Positions 35,263-45,835 of a DNA stretch of 64,000 bases are shown here, piece after piece. Each line of letters opens with the position of its first letter. Positions within the stretch are counted from its first letter, which is position 1. The position numbers and the translations under genes were made by a program. The stretch comes from Volutella citrinella (lineage: Eukaryota > Ascomycota > Sordariomycetes > Hypocreales > Nectriaceae), in assembly GCA_034401135.1 (NCBI GenBank), contig JAWZSP010000003.1, positions 682,001 to 746,000 of the forward strand. Reading direction: 5' to 3'. The notes beneath the pieces are model-generated. The model did not search any database and was not told the DNA's origin. It was given only the letters and a program-made list of their open reading frames with translations.

Positions 35263-36781
35263 GGCGACGGAGGCAAATGCTCGTCTACCAAAATTGAGTA
35301 ACGGAGAAGCGTCGTGATGGTGTCGATGGTGGCGGCGACATGTAAGCCTGGAGATGATGGGAGCGGCGCATTCTAGGCGTGCCACGAGAGAGCAGAGACG
35401 AGCAGCTGGACAAACAAAGACAAAACGCAATGAACGAGATCCGGAATAATAGGATTCAAGATCGGGAGAGGGGAGAGAAAAAGAAGAAGAGAGCCAAGGC
35501 CGAGTCGGGTCGAGTGACAGACAGGCGTCCCGAGCCTGTTCGCCGGGTGTCTGCCGTTGGGGCTTGCATGCACCTACCGCTGCCCTGCTTCCACCCGTGC
35601 TCAGCTCTATCGGTAGCGCGTGACGCCAGTGCGGGATTGGCGAAGCACGCCCCAGCGAGAGAGGGGCGCCCTACTATTTTTGGCCCCAGGACCAGTGACA
35701 TTCGGTCCGCGCGCAAACCGCCTTGGAGCCCGCCGCTCGCCAGCCGACCAGTCAGGCGGGCTGGCGGGGGGGCGATGCGGCAGTGGCCATGTGCGCTAAC
35801 GCTTAGGGGCGTCCCCGCCTGCGCTTCGAGCGTGAGGAGCCCCTGTGACGGCTGCCTTGGACGCCGTGATTCGCCTGATGGCACCTGTCATGGACGAATC
35901 GTGCGAGGAGGGGCAGCTGGATGCTGGACCGGATGGTTGCCTCCTGCAGCATGGCGAGCCACCATAGGTTGTGCTTCTGGTCTTCATGGCGGGGCGTGCT
36001 GCAGTTTTCGTATTCTAGAGGCAGCTTGTGATTATTGGGATTTTCTCTCGCCTTCTTTTCCCTCTTCTGTGTCTCCTTGTTTCTGCATGGAGATGTGCAG
36101 GTCTGCATCATCTTGGTGATGGCGTACGACTCCATGACCATTGGGGCTCCACTCCCTCCCTTCTCGCAGCCTTTGGGGCGCAGCGACACACAACTCCCAG
36201 TGGTGGGTGGGGTGATCGTCGTTTAGATTGGCCTCTCTCCATCGTACATCCAGGGAAGCGATGGACGGCTGCAGACACACAATGGTACATACATTGCCTG
36301 CCCGGCGCAGGGCTCTCGGCCGAGGCTGACACGACCGGAGCGCTGGACAGAGCCGTGTTTGTATTGTTTGCTGCACATCATCTGCCGGGCTTGGATCCCA
36401 AGGCTTTGAGCCTTGCGTGATACCCATTGTAGCCTTGCTGGGGCGACCTGTGCAATGTGGTGATACTGCCCGACGTTTGAAGTGAAACGCGCAATCGCCG
36501 CGAGGCCAAGTCGGCGGTGCTACGCGAAACGTCATAGCCGAATACGGCCCCATCGAGACTCTCTGTGCCAAGGAGGGAACTACTAGTTTCACAGGCAACA
36601 TCCTCGTAGGTTTCGGAGCTCCGGCTATCGAAACATGGCTCGCTTCTAGTTAGTCGGCATGGGTAGAGTATGCATCTGCAAGATAGCAAACGCGCAACGG
36701 ATCGGTTGTTAATCATTATTATTGTCATATTCATTACATCCTATCATCGTAGTTCCATCTCTACATCCAAGCGTTACCCCC
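35263..36781. other. Intergenic region, no gene recognised
   Basis: Contains the promoter of the lipase (purine-rich on the plus strand near 35460-35500) and the 3' UTR of the NmrA-like gene. The frames are shadows of GC-rich sequence without domains. Confidence 0.45.
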
Positions 36782-37735
36782 TCATGGCTTCGGGAAGATG
36801 TCCTTGTACTTGAGCAGCGCCTCCTGGAACGCAACCGGCTTCCGCCCCGTCAACTTCTCAACCGCATCGCTCGTCTCTGCCATGAAGCCCCTCGCCACCA
36901 TCTCTCCGCAACAGAGAAGGTCTCCGATGCACAGCTTCATCGGCAACTGCGAGAAATCACCAAAGAAATCCTCGGGCAGCCCGCGGCCGAGCCAGTACGC
37001 CTTGAGCTCCTCGTCCGGCATGTCGACCATGGCGCCCTGGTAGCCCGTCTGGGCGTTCATCCAGTCAAACACCTGCTGGTTCGTGACGGCCTCGGGCCCC
37101 GTCACGTCGTACACGGTGTTGCGCTCGCCCCGACCGAGCAGCAGCGCGGCGAGCACGCGGCCGCAGTCCTCCCGCGCGACGTAGGCGCCCGCCATGCCGT
37201 GCGTGTTGACCAGCCACCGGTCGTCGCAGAAGCCCCACGACGGGGCGAAGAGCGTGGGGATGTTGTCGACGTAGAGGTAGTTGCGCTGGATGTTGTACTC
37301 GAGGCCCGACTCGTAGATGTAGCCCTCGATGACGTGGTGGTCTCGCGGCAGGAAGGGGATGTCTTCCTCCTTTTCCGCCTGGATGCCCGCGCCTACAAAC
37401 GATGTGTAGCAGACGCGCTTGACGCCGCACTCCTTGGCAGCCTCGATGACGTTCTTGGCTTGTCGGCGGCGGCCCTCGCCGAAGAGCCATGTGGAAATGA
37501 GTGTCACGGCTTCGGCTCCCTCCAGGACAGCCTTGAAGCCCTCGAGGTCATCGTAGCTGGCGACGACGACCTCGGCTCCCTTGCTGGTCCATGACTCTAG
37601 CAACTCTTCCGGGATGGCCTCTTTCTTGTACGTCGTGAAGACGAGCTTGTCGTCTGGCTTGGCAATCTCAAGGGCGTATGACGCAGCAACTCGGCCAAGA
37701 TTGCCATCGGCGCCAGTGAGAACGTACTTGGGCAT
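36782..37735 (-). CDS. NmrA-like NAD(P)-binding oxidoreductase (quinone-reductase-2 type)
   Basis: A single exon encodes 317 residues. The N-terminus MPKYVLTGADGNLGRVAASY carries the Rossmann GxxGxxG motif typical of atypical short-chain dehydrogenases. It is followed by AEVVVASYDDLEGFKAVLEG, VTLISTW, and KRVCYTSFVGAG in the position of the SDR active strand. NYLYVDNIPTLF and TGPEAVTNQQVFDW are typical of NmrA/QorB proteins. Family knowledge: members either reduce quinones with NADPH or act as redox-sensing regulators. Which applies cannot be decided here. No targeting signal, so cytosolic. It has a TATA box 62 nt before its ATG and stands apart from its neighbours. Confidence 0.88.
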   Translation of the reverse strand: MPKYVLTGADGNLGRVAASYALEIAKPDDKLVFTTYKKEAIPEELLESWTSKGAEVVVASYDDLEGFKAVLEGAEAVTLISTWLFGEGRRRQAKNVIEAAKECGVKRVCYTSFVGAGIQAEKEEDIPFLPRDHHVIEGYIYESGLEYNIQRNYLYVDNIPTLFAPSWGFCDDRWLVNTHGMAGAYVAREDCGRVLAALLLGRGERNTVYDVTGPEAVTNQQVFDWMNAQTGYQGAMVDMPDEELKAYWLGRGLPEDFFGDFSQLPMKLCIGDLLCCGEMVARGFMAETSDAVEKLTGRKPVAFQEALLKYKDIFPKP

Positions 37736-38319
37736 TTTGGAGCAGGTAGTTGAGAAGATGGGGAGTATGTGTCTTGTTCTCTGTCAATGAAATGGATATA
37801 TAACACTCAATGGCGAGGAATTGGCCCTGGCTTTTATGCAACTCCATCTGTGCCGATGCCGTAACAGGCGGCGGCCTTGGCCCGGCACTACGTCGAGACG
37901 CACTCCACAGGTCAATCGATGTGCTGGCGATTCCGAACGCCGAAGGAGCGTGGCCTCTCATCGTCGCTTGATAGTGGTGAGACCGCTCTTTGACATTGAG
38001 TTACGAAGAGCCCGCTACGCAGCCAATTCCGTGAAATCACGTCACAGGCGGGGCGTGGTGGAGAGCCACTGAAGCCGTGAGGGCCCGTACAGCACCCGCT
38101 TCCCGCTTGTTGAAACGGACTCTGGTGGGTTTCCAGAGGAGGGGCCAAGAAGGGCTGGGATAATGCTGGCCACGGGCCTCCGAGTCCGTGGCTCCTGAGG
38201 GTGAAGTGGGCTGTGGACTGACGACAACACCGCACTCCGGCTCATGACGCACAGCCGCGCTAGCCAGATCCAACCCTCTATTTCCGTGAGCATGATGATA
38301 TGATGGCGGCTCAGCGGAT
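37736..38319. other. Upstream region of the NmrA-like gene
   Basis: Lies between the NmrA start and the HET-domain stop, both on the minus strand. It holds the TATA element of the NmrA gene and no protein-like frame. Confidence 0.5.
37797..37803 (-). promoter_or_regulatory. TATA box of the NmrA-like gene
   Basis: The minus strand reads TTATATA about 62 nt before the ATG at 37735, a close-in core promoter position. Confidence 0.45.
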
Positions 38320-40617
38320 CTATCTCAGCGATGGCGAACCTCGGGCCTCTGGCTGGACATTGATCAGCAGCTCGAAGAGAGCCCGGCCCAGACCTTCACG
38401 CTGGGCCACGGTGGCCGAGACACGGGGCCTAAACGGCAGGCCCACGATTGTCCTGTTCATGGCGTCGGCGATCCAGGAGTCGTCGCAGGAGGTCGGGAAG
38501 AGCGGCTTGTTCCCGGTCCCGGACATGTCCCTGATGATGGTGGCCGCATAGTTCTGTTCGCCGAGCCTCCTCCGCTGCAGCTCGATGCGCCGCTGGATCT
38601 CGCTGGGAGGCAGCGCCATGGCGCCCCCGTGCAGCTGCGACTGCATCAGATCGTCGGACGACGTCCGCGCATCCCGGAAGAAGGCGTTGGCGTCGAAGAC
38701 GCGGCACCATGGCTTCCACGGCAGCCCTCTGCTGTTGCCCGGCCTCGACAGTCGGCGGTGCATGCCCCAGACAACGGCGGCGTGCAGGGACGAGCGCGAC
38801 GGGCTGGGGCTCCGGGAGGCGCCCTGGTGGAAGTTAAACTGCAGAAAATGGATCCCGCCAATGACCCGCTCGACGTCGTAGTGCTCGTGCTGGCATCTGT
38901 CAAACTGCCAGGGGCTAGAGATCTGCGTGGCCCTGGCCTGGTAGAACTGCGGCAGCGGGTGGCTGCCGCCACTGGCCATTGAGCAGATCCTAGGCTCGGG
39001 GTTGAATATGAGATAGAGAGGGCCTGCGGCAGGGAGATCGGCCGAGGTGGCGACCGTCTTGACGGCGTTGATGGGGCTTTGCTGTAACAGAATGCCAATG
39101 TCCATCTTGGACGCCTGGGTGAGGTCTCTTTCAACTATGAGCTCGATTGTCAGCTATTGCGACCACGATATCAGCGCGTAGGGTCACAACTCACCTTCAA
39201 CTATTGCCCACAGGGGTGTGGCTGCGCTCTGGGTCGGAGCGGCTTTGAGCTGAATGGTCAGCTTCTTCTGCAACTCGCGGGGATTGGTGGGAACGATAAT
39301 CTGGTTGTAGATGCGGCGATACAGGTTTCCTACGCCCATGTGCTCGAGGACCACGGCTGGGCGGCACAGGTAGTCGTCGTCATGGGCGAGGTCGAAGATG
39401 CCGAGCCACACATTATTGGGCACGCTCTGGTTGGAGCCAGGCTCGAACTTGGTGACAGTGCAGGGGCACATCCACAGGTTGAGGCGCAGGGCCGTGTCGG
39501 AGAGCTCCATAGGCGTCATGTTACCGAGGAAGTCCTCCTCGTAGCGCTGGTCGACGTTGCCAAAGACTCGGCGCCCGATAATGGGCACGGAGTCGCAGAA
39601 GTACTCGGGCGTGGGCGAGAGGCATCCCAATGTGTGGTCGCCCGAGATGGCGGCGGGGAAGGGCCGGCGCCACAGAAGGATGGACTGGTCCTTGGACTGG
39701 CGCACGATGGCCTCCTGGAGACGGAGGAAGGCCTTGGCGCCGCCCTCGCCGTACAGCATGGGCATATTGATGTTGAACAGACCGAGCAGGCAGTAGGCGG
39801 CGTCCTCCTTGCGCGTGGTGGTGCGCGACGACGCCCAGTTCATCTTGATGGACACGGCAAAGGTGTCGAGCATCTGCGGCAGGCCGTCGACCTGGTCGCA
39901 GGCCACGCAGGTGCCGTCGCGGATCATAGGCAGCCGCTGTCTCGGGAAGGGCGGCGGACAGCGGCATCGCGACTCGGCGAAGACCTGGCCCCAGATGCCG
40001 GTGCGCTTGTGGACGCGGTCGAGCAGGTTACTGTTGCGGGAGCCAAAGTGCGCCCACTCGCGGTCGAAGAACTCGACGCGCCTCGGGGCGATGAGTTCTT
40101 GCAGCGTCCACCCGCGGGTGAACCAGCGGCAGTTGAAGAAGGAGCTGTCGTTGTCGGCGATGCGGACGTGGGTGCCGACGACGACGGGCGGCGGGGTCGC
40201 ACTGGCATTGGCACTCCCATAACCGGTGGAGGTGGGAAAGGCGCTGGCAGGCGACGGCTGGGCGCGGTAGTCGTTGAGGAAGACGTAGCAGATGGACGAC
40301 TGGGCGTACCACTTGAACATGGAGTTGATGGCCTCGCTCAGCTCGGCGCTGCTCGTCTTGTCGATGCAGCAGGTGTCGATCCAGATCCACTCGTAGCCAT
40401 CGCGCCTCGCCTGCAAGCAGCTCTCGCGCACCTTGATGTACGACTCGCTGTTCTCGAGGCGCTCCAGCCGCTGCTGCGGGAGTTGTAATTGGGTGAGGTC
40501 CTGCGCAGTGATCTCGACGCTCGACCACGTGTGCGACAGGATAGCGTACTCGGGGATGGACCTCTCGGGGCCCGTGAAGTCCTCGAGCGAGTAGTAGATG
40601 GTGTTGAGCAGCCGCAT
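38320..40617 (-). CDS. HET-domain (heterokaryon incompatibility) protein
   Basis: Two exons (40617-39195, 39134-38320) give 745 residues. The start MRLLNTIYYSLEDF is the usual opening of HET-E/HET-D-type proteins. A longer frame upstream begins with GTG, not ATG. The HET domain spans about 20-330: PEYAILSHTW, EWIWIDTCCIDK, SSICYVFLNDY, FTRGWTLQELIAP, and RKEDAAYCLLGLFNINMPML, then YGEGGAKAFLRLQ. The C-terminal half has no NACHT, ankyrin or WD repeats and I cannot name it. Family knowledge: HET domains trigger cell death when genetically different hyphae fuse, or act in fungal immunity-like responses. The partner or trigger of this copy is unknown. It is divergent from the MFS gene. Confidence 0.9.
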
Positions 40618-41514
40618 CTTGTGGGCGGGGGACACACAGCGTGACTGCGGTTCCGTCTGTTCGGTTTGTGTGATTTTGGGCCGATGAGAGGCTCCGGGTG
40701 GCGACTGTCTGGCCTTTTGGAGGTTCCTGGAGCTGAGGTGAGGGCGGGATGCTCAACTCAGCCTCTCGTTGAGGCTGAGTGAGGGACCAGCTCCCGCGAG
40801 GCAACCCCGGCCTGTGTGGGGAGCTCTAGCCAGTAGACTCATGCAGGATGCCCACTGTCACTGCACTAAAACGGCCGACTGCATGCAATCTGGAAGAGGA
40901 GATCATACTGAAGACGGCCACGAGAGCAGCAGAGATGGTCGATATTATCACCACTTGGGATGCTTGGGCAAGGCGGGATGGAAATTGGATCAGGAACGGG
41001 GCAGATTGCACCTTTAGGCGGCCATGGAAAGTGTCAGGGCGGCCCTGCCAGGCGGCCACAGTGGCTGAGCAGGCCGTACCTAAGCCGTAAGCCCTGGCAG
41101 AGCAGGCCCCAAAGCCGCCTTGCGACGACCCCAAGCACGCAGACATTGGACGATGCGGAAGGTGGGTGGGTTGGTTACGGAAAGGAGACGGAGCCAGCCC
41201 TATAAAGTGCTGGAGAATTGAAGGCCGGGCTTGCGGCGCCTCCCGGCATCCGAAGTGGGCCTCCCCTGCCGGTAGCCCCGTCTGTGTCTGTGCTTCGGGA
41301 AGCTGTTGTGAATGCGATCGCATCCGACGGATCACTAAATCGCCCCACCGGTCATCAACGGCAGGGATCCCCATCCATGCCCCGGGAAACACGGACGGAT
41401 GTCATCAACGTATTTATATCCAGCATGACGTCCCGAATCCTAGTCCTCATCTACTAAACGCTTCTTTATCATCAATAAGTCGCATCGCATCTGTCCACTG
41501 GCGGGAGCATCGCC
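40618..41514. promoter_or_regulatory. Divergent promoter region, HET gene and DHA2 transporter
   Basis: Both flanking genes read outward from this 0.9-kb stretch. A TATAAAG at about 41203 and TATTTATA at 41411 are on the transporter side. No protein-like frame lies inside. Confidence 0.45.
41411..41418 (+). promoter_or_regulatory. TATA box of the DHA2 transporter gene
   Basis: TATTTATA lies about 97 nt before the ATG at 41515. Confidence 0.4.
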
Positions 41515-43525
41515 ATGTCCACCACGCAAGTGCAGCTCACCTCACCCATCGTAAGCCCTCAGGCGCCGCGTGACCACGCGAGCCATTCCCGTCTCCGAGA
41601 TGGCGATTCCATAGACTCCCACGGCCGGACGGTGTCCGTGTCCAACGCCCCCGACAGGACTTCAGCAGACGACCCGGGCGAGGAGCCGGAATTACCACCA
41701 GCAGCGACAAAGCGGTCCAAGGCGCAGACGGCCTCCGTCATGGCATCTCTCTGTGCGTGCGTCTTCCTCGCCGCCCTCGAGGTCACCATCGTGTCAACCG
41801 CCATGCCCTCCATCGCCGCTCACTTCGCCAGCGACTCGGGCTACACCTGGATCGGCACCTCATACGTCCTCGCCCACACCGCGAGCACGCCCTCCTGGGG
41901 CAAGGTCTCGGACATCTGGGGCCGCAAGCCCATCATCCAGATCGCAAACGTCATCTTCCTCGCTGGCAGCCTCGTCTGCGCCCTCGTCGACAACCTCGGC
42001 GCCTTTATCGCCGGCAGGGCCATCCAGGGGCTGGGAGCCGCGGGCATGACCATCATGGTCAACATCTGCATCAGCGACATGTTCTCCCAGCGTGATCGCG
42101 GCCTCTACTATGGCCTGACCTCGCTGATGTGGGCCATTGCTTCGGGCGTCGGGCCTGTCTTGGGCGGTGCCTTTACAGACAGGATCGGGTGAGCATTTGA
42201 CGCTTCACTAGTCCATGTCGTCTTGCTAATACCTACGGTGTTTGTTGCCCAGTTGGCGATGGTGCTTTTGGATCAATGGTGAGCAATGCATCGCACACCC
42301 ACTCGTTTCCGCTCACCTAACACACTCTTTAGTGCCCATCACCGCAGTCGTTTTTGTCGTTCTCATCTTTGCCCTCAAGCTGCCGTCACCGAGAACCCCA
42401 GTCTGGGTCGGTCTCAAGGCCATCGACTGGTCGGGCAGTCTACTCATCATCGGCGGCTCCCTCATGTTGCTGCTTGGGCTCTACCTCGGAGGCGTGCATG
42501 AGCCCTGGAACTCTGCCAAAGTCGTTGCACTTCTAGTCTCTGGCATCAGCACCGCCTTGCTCTTCGTCCTCAACGAGTGGAAGTTCGCCAAGTACCCCGT
42601 CATGCCAGTTCACATCTTCCGCATCTGGTCGTCCAGTGCCGCCTATGCTGTCACCTTCTTCCATGCCTTTGTCTTCATGGGCGTGGCCTACTACCTCCCC
42701 CTCTACTTCCAGGCCGTTTTGCTAGCGAGCCCGCTGCAATCGGGCATTTATCTGCTGCCCTTCATCGTGTCTATCAGCGTCTCAGCCGCCATGACCGGCA
42801 TCTACATCCAGTACAGCGGCAAATACCTTGCGGTGTCTCGGTTCGGGCTTGTCATCATGACTCTCGGCACTGGCCTCTTTATTATGCTGGACTTTGACAA
42901 GAACTGGGCGAAACTGGTGGCTACTCAGCTGCTCACAGGCATTGGCGTGGGCATGAACTTCGAAGGGCCTCTTTTGGCCGTCCAAGCGGTGGTGCCGCTT
43001 CAAGATGTCGCCGCAGCCACCACCGCAATGTCGTTTGCACGAACAATGTCTACCGCTGTATCCGTCGTCATCGGCGGTGCGTTGTTCCAGAACCAGATGA
43101 AGTCACAGGCGAAAATGCTCCTTGCTGGTCTGGGTCCCGACTTGGCGAAGCAGTTTGACGGCGCGACTGCGTCTGCACATGTGGATTCAGTCAGGCGTCT
43201 GTCACCAGAAGTCCAACGCGTGGTCAGACGTGCATTCTTCAATTCCTTACGAAATATGTGGATCATGGTGCGTCAAATCGTTCCTCGCCATTTTATTCTT
43301 ACATACTGACTAGCCCAGTACACGGCCTTTTGTGCAGTTGCCCTCATTCTGGGCTTTTTCTTACGAGCTCAGCACTTGAGCAAGGAGCACGAAGTCGTTC
43401 AGCTGGGAATCCGGGACGATGCGGCTACTGCAACCGGCAACGACGGTGGCCAGGACGCAGTTCAGCTCTCTGACATCCGAGCACGTGAGATCAGCAGTGC
43501 TGGCGGACTCCGGTCCCGAGCGTAG
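41515..43525 (+). CDS. MFS transporter, DHA2 (14-TM drug:H+ antiporter) type
   Basis: Four exons (41515-42188, 42253-42278, 42333-43267, 43319-43525) give 613 residues. After a polar N-terminus of about 70 residues come the MFS segments. The characteristic motifs are FLAALEVTIVSTAMPSIAAH (helix 1), GKVSDIWGRKPI (motif A), GRAIQGLGAAGMTIMV (helix 4), SGVGPVLGGAFTD (motif C) and WRWCFWINVPI after the microexon. Later helices include GVAYYLPLYFQAVLLASPLQ. Family knowledge: these proton-driven exporters of the plasma or vacuolar membrane remove drugs, fungal metabolites or siderophores. The substrate is not predictable. The second exon is only 26 nt and carries the WRWCFWIN motif, so omitting it breaks the frame. 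Confidence 0.92.
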
Positions 43526-43696
43526 TTAGAGGGCGGTTCGTTTGGCCAACAATTCTCGGAATGAGCGTCTTGTACCACAACCCTCGTTTTCCTCATCCTC
43601 CTTGCATCGTGTATTTTCGAACCCCGGGAGATAATGTGTCCTCGTACGGCCATGTACTTAGAAATGTCTTGTGAGAGTAATGTTTGCCAAGACAAA

Positions 43697-43702
43697 AATA
43701 AA
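43697..43702 (+). terminator. Polyadenylation signal candidate (AATAAA)
   Basis: AATAAA lies 172 nt after the stop of the DHA2 transporter and only 50 nt from the stop of the convergent CAX-like gene. The transcripts of the two genes probably overlap at their 3' ends. Confidence 0.4.
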
Positions 43703-43751
43703 ATACCTGCAGAACCATTAGTGTCTCCACATGATAACGTAGTGTAACAAC

Positions 43752-45098
43752 TTACAGTCCCAGGCATTGTGCTCCGTGAAGCCAGGAGGTGCTCCGCCAG
43801 AGCATAACGTACCGGACAACCCAAGAACAAATCATGATCTCGATGACATCAAATGCATCAAATGAAATGGACATTGGCTGGTTGCACAGCCAGCCAGCAA
43901 TGACCATGACAGGCAGTGTCATGTAGACAATATCGACCGATGCCCCGACTGTCAGCTGTATCGCCTCATCCATTCTGTTGTCCTTGGCTATCTCCACTGT
44001 TTCATAGAGAATCGGCAGGAGGTTGATGAATGGCAATATCAGCGCGCTGGCCTGCTTTGCTTTGAAGCCCCAGTTGTCGGCGAAGCTGTCCAGGCTTCCG
44101 AGGATGAGACTCGATGAAACCCAACCCAGAGCGCCGGAGCATAACAGAATCAGCAGCGCTAGGAGGGGGCCAATTCGTGGCCCACCGCTTCCCGACCTGG
44201 AACGCTCGAGCTCAGTCTGGCGATGGATTATGGATGTTGGCAGTGTGTCGAACAGGTTCGAGTGGGTGTAGTAGTGGAAGAGCATCCAGCAGGCATACGT
44301 CAGGAGCAACACGATTGCGCTCGCCCGGGAAAGTTGCATCACGGCTTCCCCGAAATCGAATGGTTTCTTCCCAATGTCGAGGAATCCAGCGTCGAGGACA
44401 GAGGTCAGGGTGACGGCTGCGGAAAACACCATGGGCAGGGCAGAATAGGCTTCTGCAGCAGCCGAGGAGAAGGTTTGCAGCCTTCCATGTCCTGGTGGCT
44501 GTCGGTTGACGAGACCGCCGACGCAAAAGATGAGGCCAGCGCTCTGCCGGGGTATATTAGCGAAACCTAGCCAAGGAGAATTGGGGTGAAGGGATGGAGG
44601 TATCGTACAAGCAACGAGTATGCCATGAAGGCGCCGGCAATGTATTTCTGCGCGAGGTCGATGCGGCCCTCGACGACCAAGGAGACGCCGATCTACCGAA
44701 GACTAGCGTTAGTCGGGGAGATGCAACCCATCAGAGGAACTGCCAAGGCTCTTGCGTACCATGCAGGGAATGATATTCGATAGCACATTGTTCACCACGC
44801 CCCGAAAGAGCCGCGACGCTGCAGACCCGGCCCAGCACCATGTCGAGAATGAAGCAGTGAGCACCTCGACGGAGCCAATGAACAGGTTCGCCAAGGGAAT
44901 CAGGGCCAGAAAGTTGGAGACAAAGGTGAGGGAGACGGCGACGGGCTGGACCCCGCTTATGAGCCCGAGGGGAAGGAAGATGAGCAGCCAGTACACGGGG
45001 CGGAACCGCTGCGAGGACCATCCGCTCAGGCCCAGGCCCCAGCCCGAGCGATCCGTCGACGTGTCCGAGGCCGCGGACGAGATGCTGCGGTCAGACAT
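43752..45098 (-). CDS. Divergent CAX-like (Ca2+/cation-H+ exchanger fold) membrane protein lacking signature motifs
   Basis: Three exons (45098-44760, 44692-44609, 44543-43752) give 404 residues with consistent phases. The layout follows fungal Vcx1/CAX proteins: a Ser-rich N-terminus, SNFLALIPLANLFIGSVEVL (CAX: NFLAIIPLA...), a variant of the segment LGSILSNLLLVLG (here IAGAFMAYSLL), a Tyr-rich helix before HSNLF (CAX: LKTHADLF) and IQLTVGASVDIVYMTLPVMV (CAX: VGSSIQIALFVTPFLV). About ten helices are visible. Yet the GNAVE motif of repeat 1 is replaced (LSNIIPCM) and the GNAAEH motif of repeat 2 is missing (LPILYETVEI). These acidic motifs bind the cation, so ordinary Ca2+/H+ exchange is doubtful. 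Convergent with the DHA2 gene, divergent from the Dal5-type gene. Confidence 0.75.
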
Positions 45099-45835
45099 TG
45101 GGTTTTTCTTTTGTCGTCGGTAGTTGCGGCGCCTGGGAGCGGCTGCCTCAAAAAGGCACCGGGACGAGAAGAGGGCATTACCTTATCCTCGCCTCCCTTG
45201 GGAGTCGGGCGCTCACGTGGACGAGGCTCACAGGGCAGAATGGGCTGCCGTGCGCGTTTGGGCTGGCGATCACCTCGCCATTGGCTGTCCCCTCCGTACC
45301 AGCAACTGGGAGGGCATACCAAAGCCCCGGAGTGTAACTGCGGGGGCCAATCAGTTGGACGCTTGCAAGCCTCTCAGAGCCCTCCCTCAGCCATCGCCGT
45401 CGTCACGGTGCCACACAGCGTCTTGTCTTGGGCTTCTACGCATCATCCCGCAAAGTGGCCAATCAGGGCATCTGTCTTGGGGCGCGGTTGGTTGAGATTC
45501 GCGTCAGAGCCATTCAACCTTGTGTAAGCCACACCTACCTGATCACATCACTCTATCGATACCCCGGTTATCAGCTTATCGTCGGATACCGCACACCGAT
45601 CCCTTGCATAAGTTGTGTTGCACGCAGCCAAACCACACCAGCTAAACATCGTCCTGCCATAGAGCTGGTGGCTGGAGCAGCCAAGTTCACTCTCATCGAC
45701 ATCACTGGAAAGGGCTGCAATGCCAAACTGTGACATGGACTAGGTCCCATCACCAGTGAGCTGATACATGTATGCAAGTATTAAATCCGCGCCAGCTCAC
45801 GACACGCCCTCGACTTCCGCCAAGCAAGCAATACG
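45099..45835. promoter_or_regulatory. Divergent promoter region, CAX-like gene and Dal5-type transporter
   Basis: A 737-bp stretch between two outward-reading genes. A weak TATTAAAT lies about 58 nt before the transporter ATG. No protein-like frame. Confidence 0.4.

Noticed and set aside
36722..37594. 290-codon plus-strand open frame
   Set aside because: Antisense to the NmrA-like gene, no domain, composition shadow.
39157..40488. 443-codon plus-strand open frame
   Set aside because: It lies wholly antisense to the well-supported HET-domain gene and its Val/Gly/Glu/Arg-rich composition is that of a shadow frame in GC-rich coding DNA.
40618..40635. Start of the HET protein at 40635
   Set aside because: That codon is GTG. 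ATG at 40617 gives the family-typical MRLLN start.
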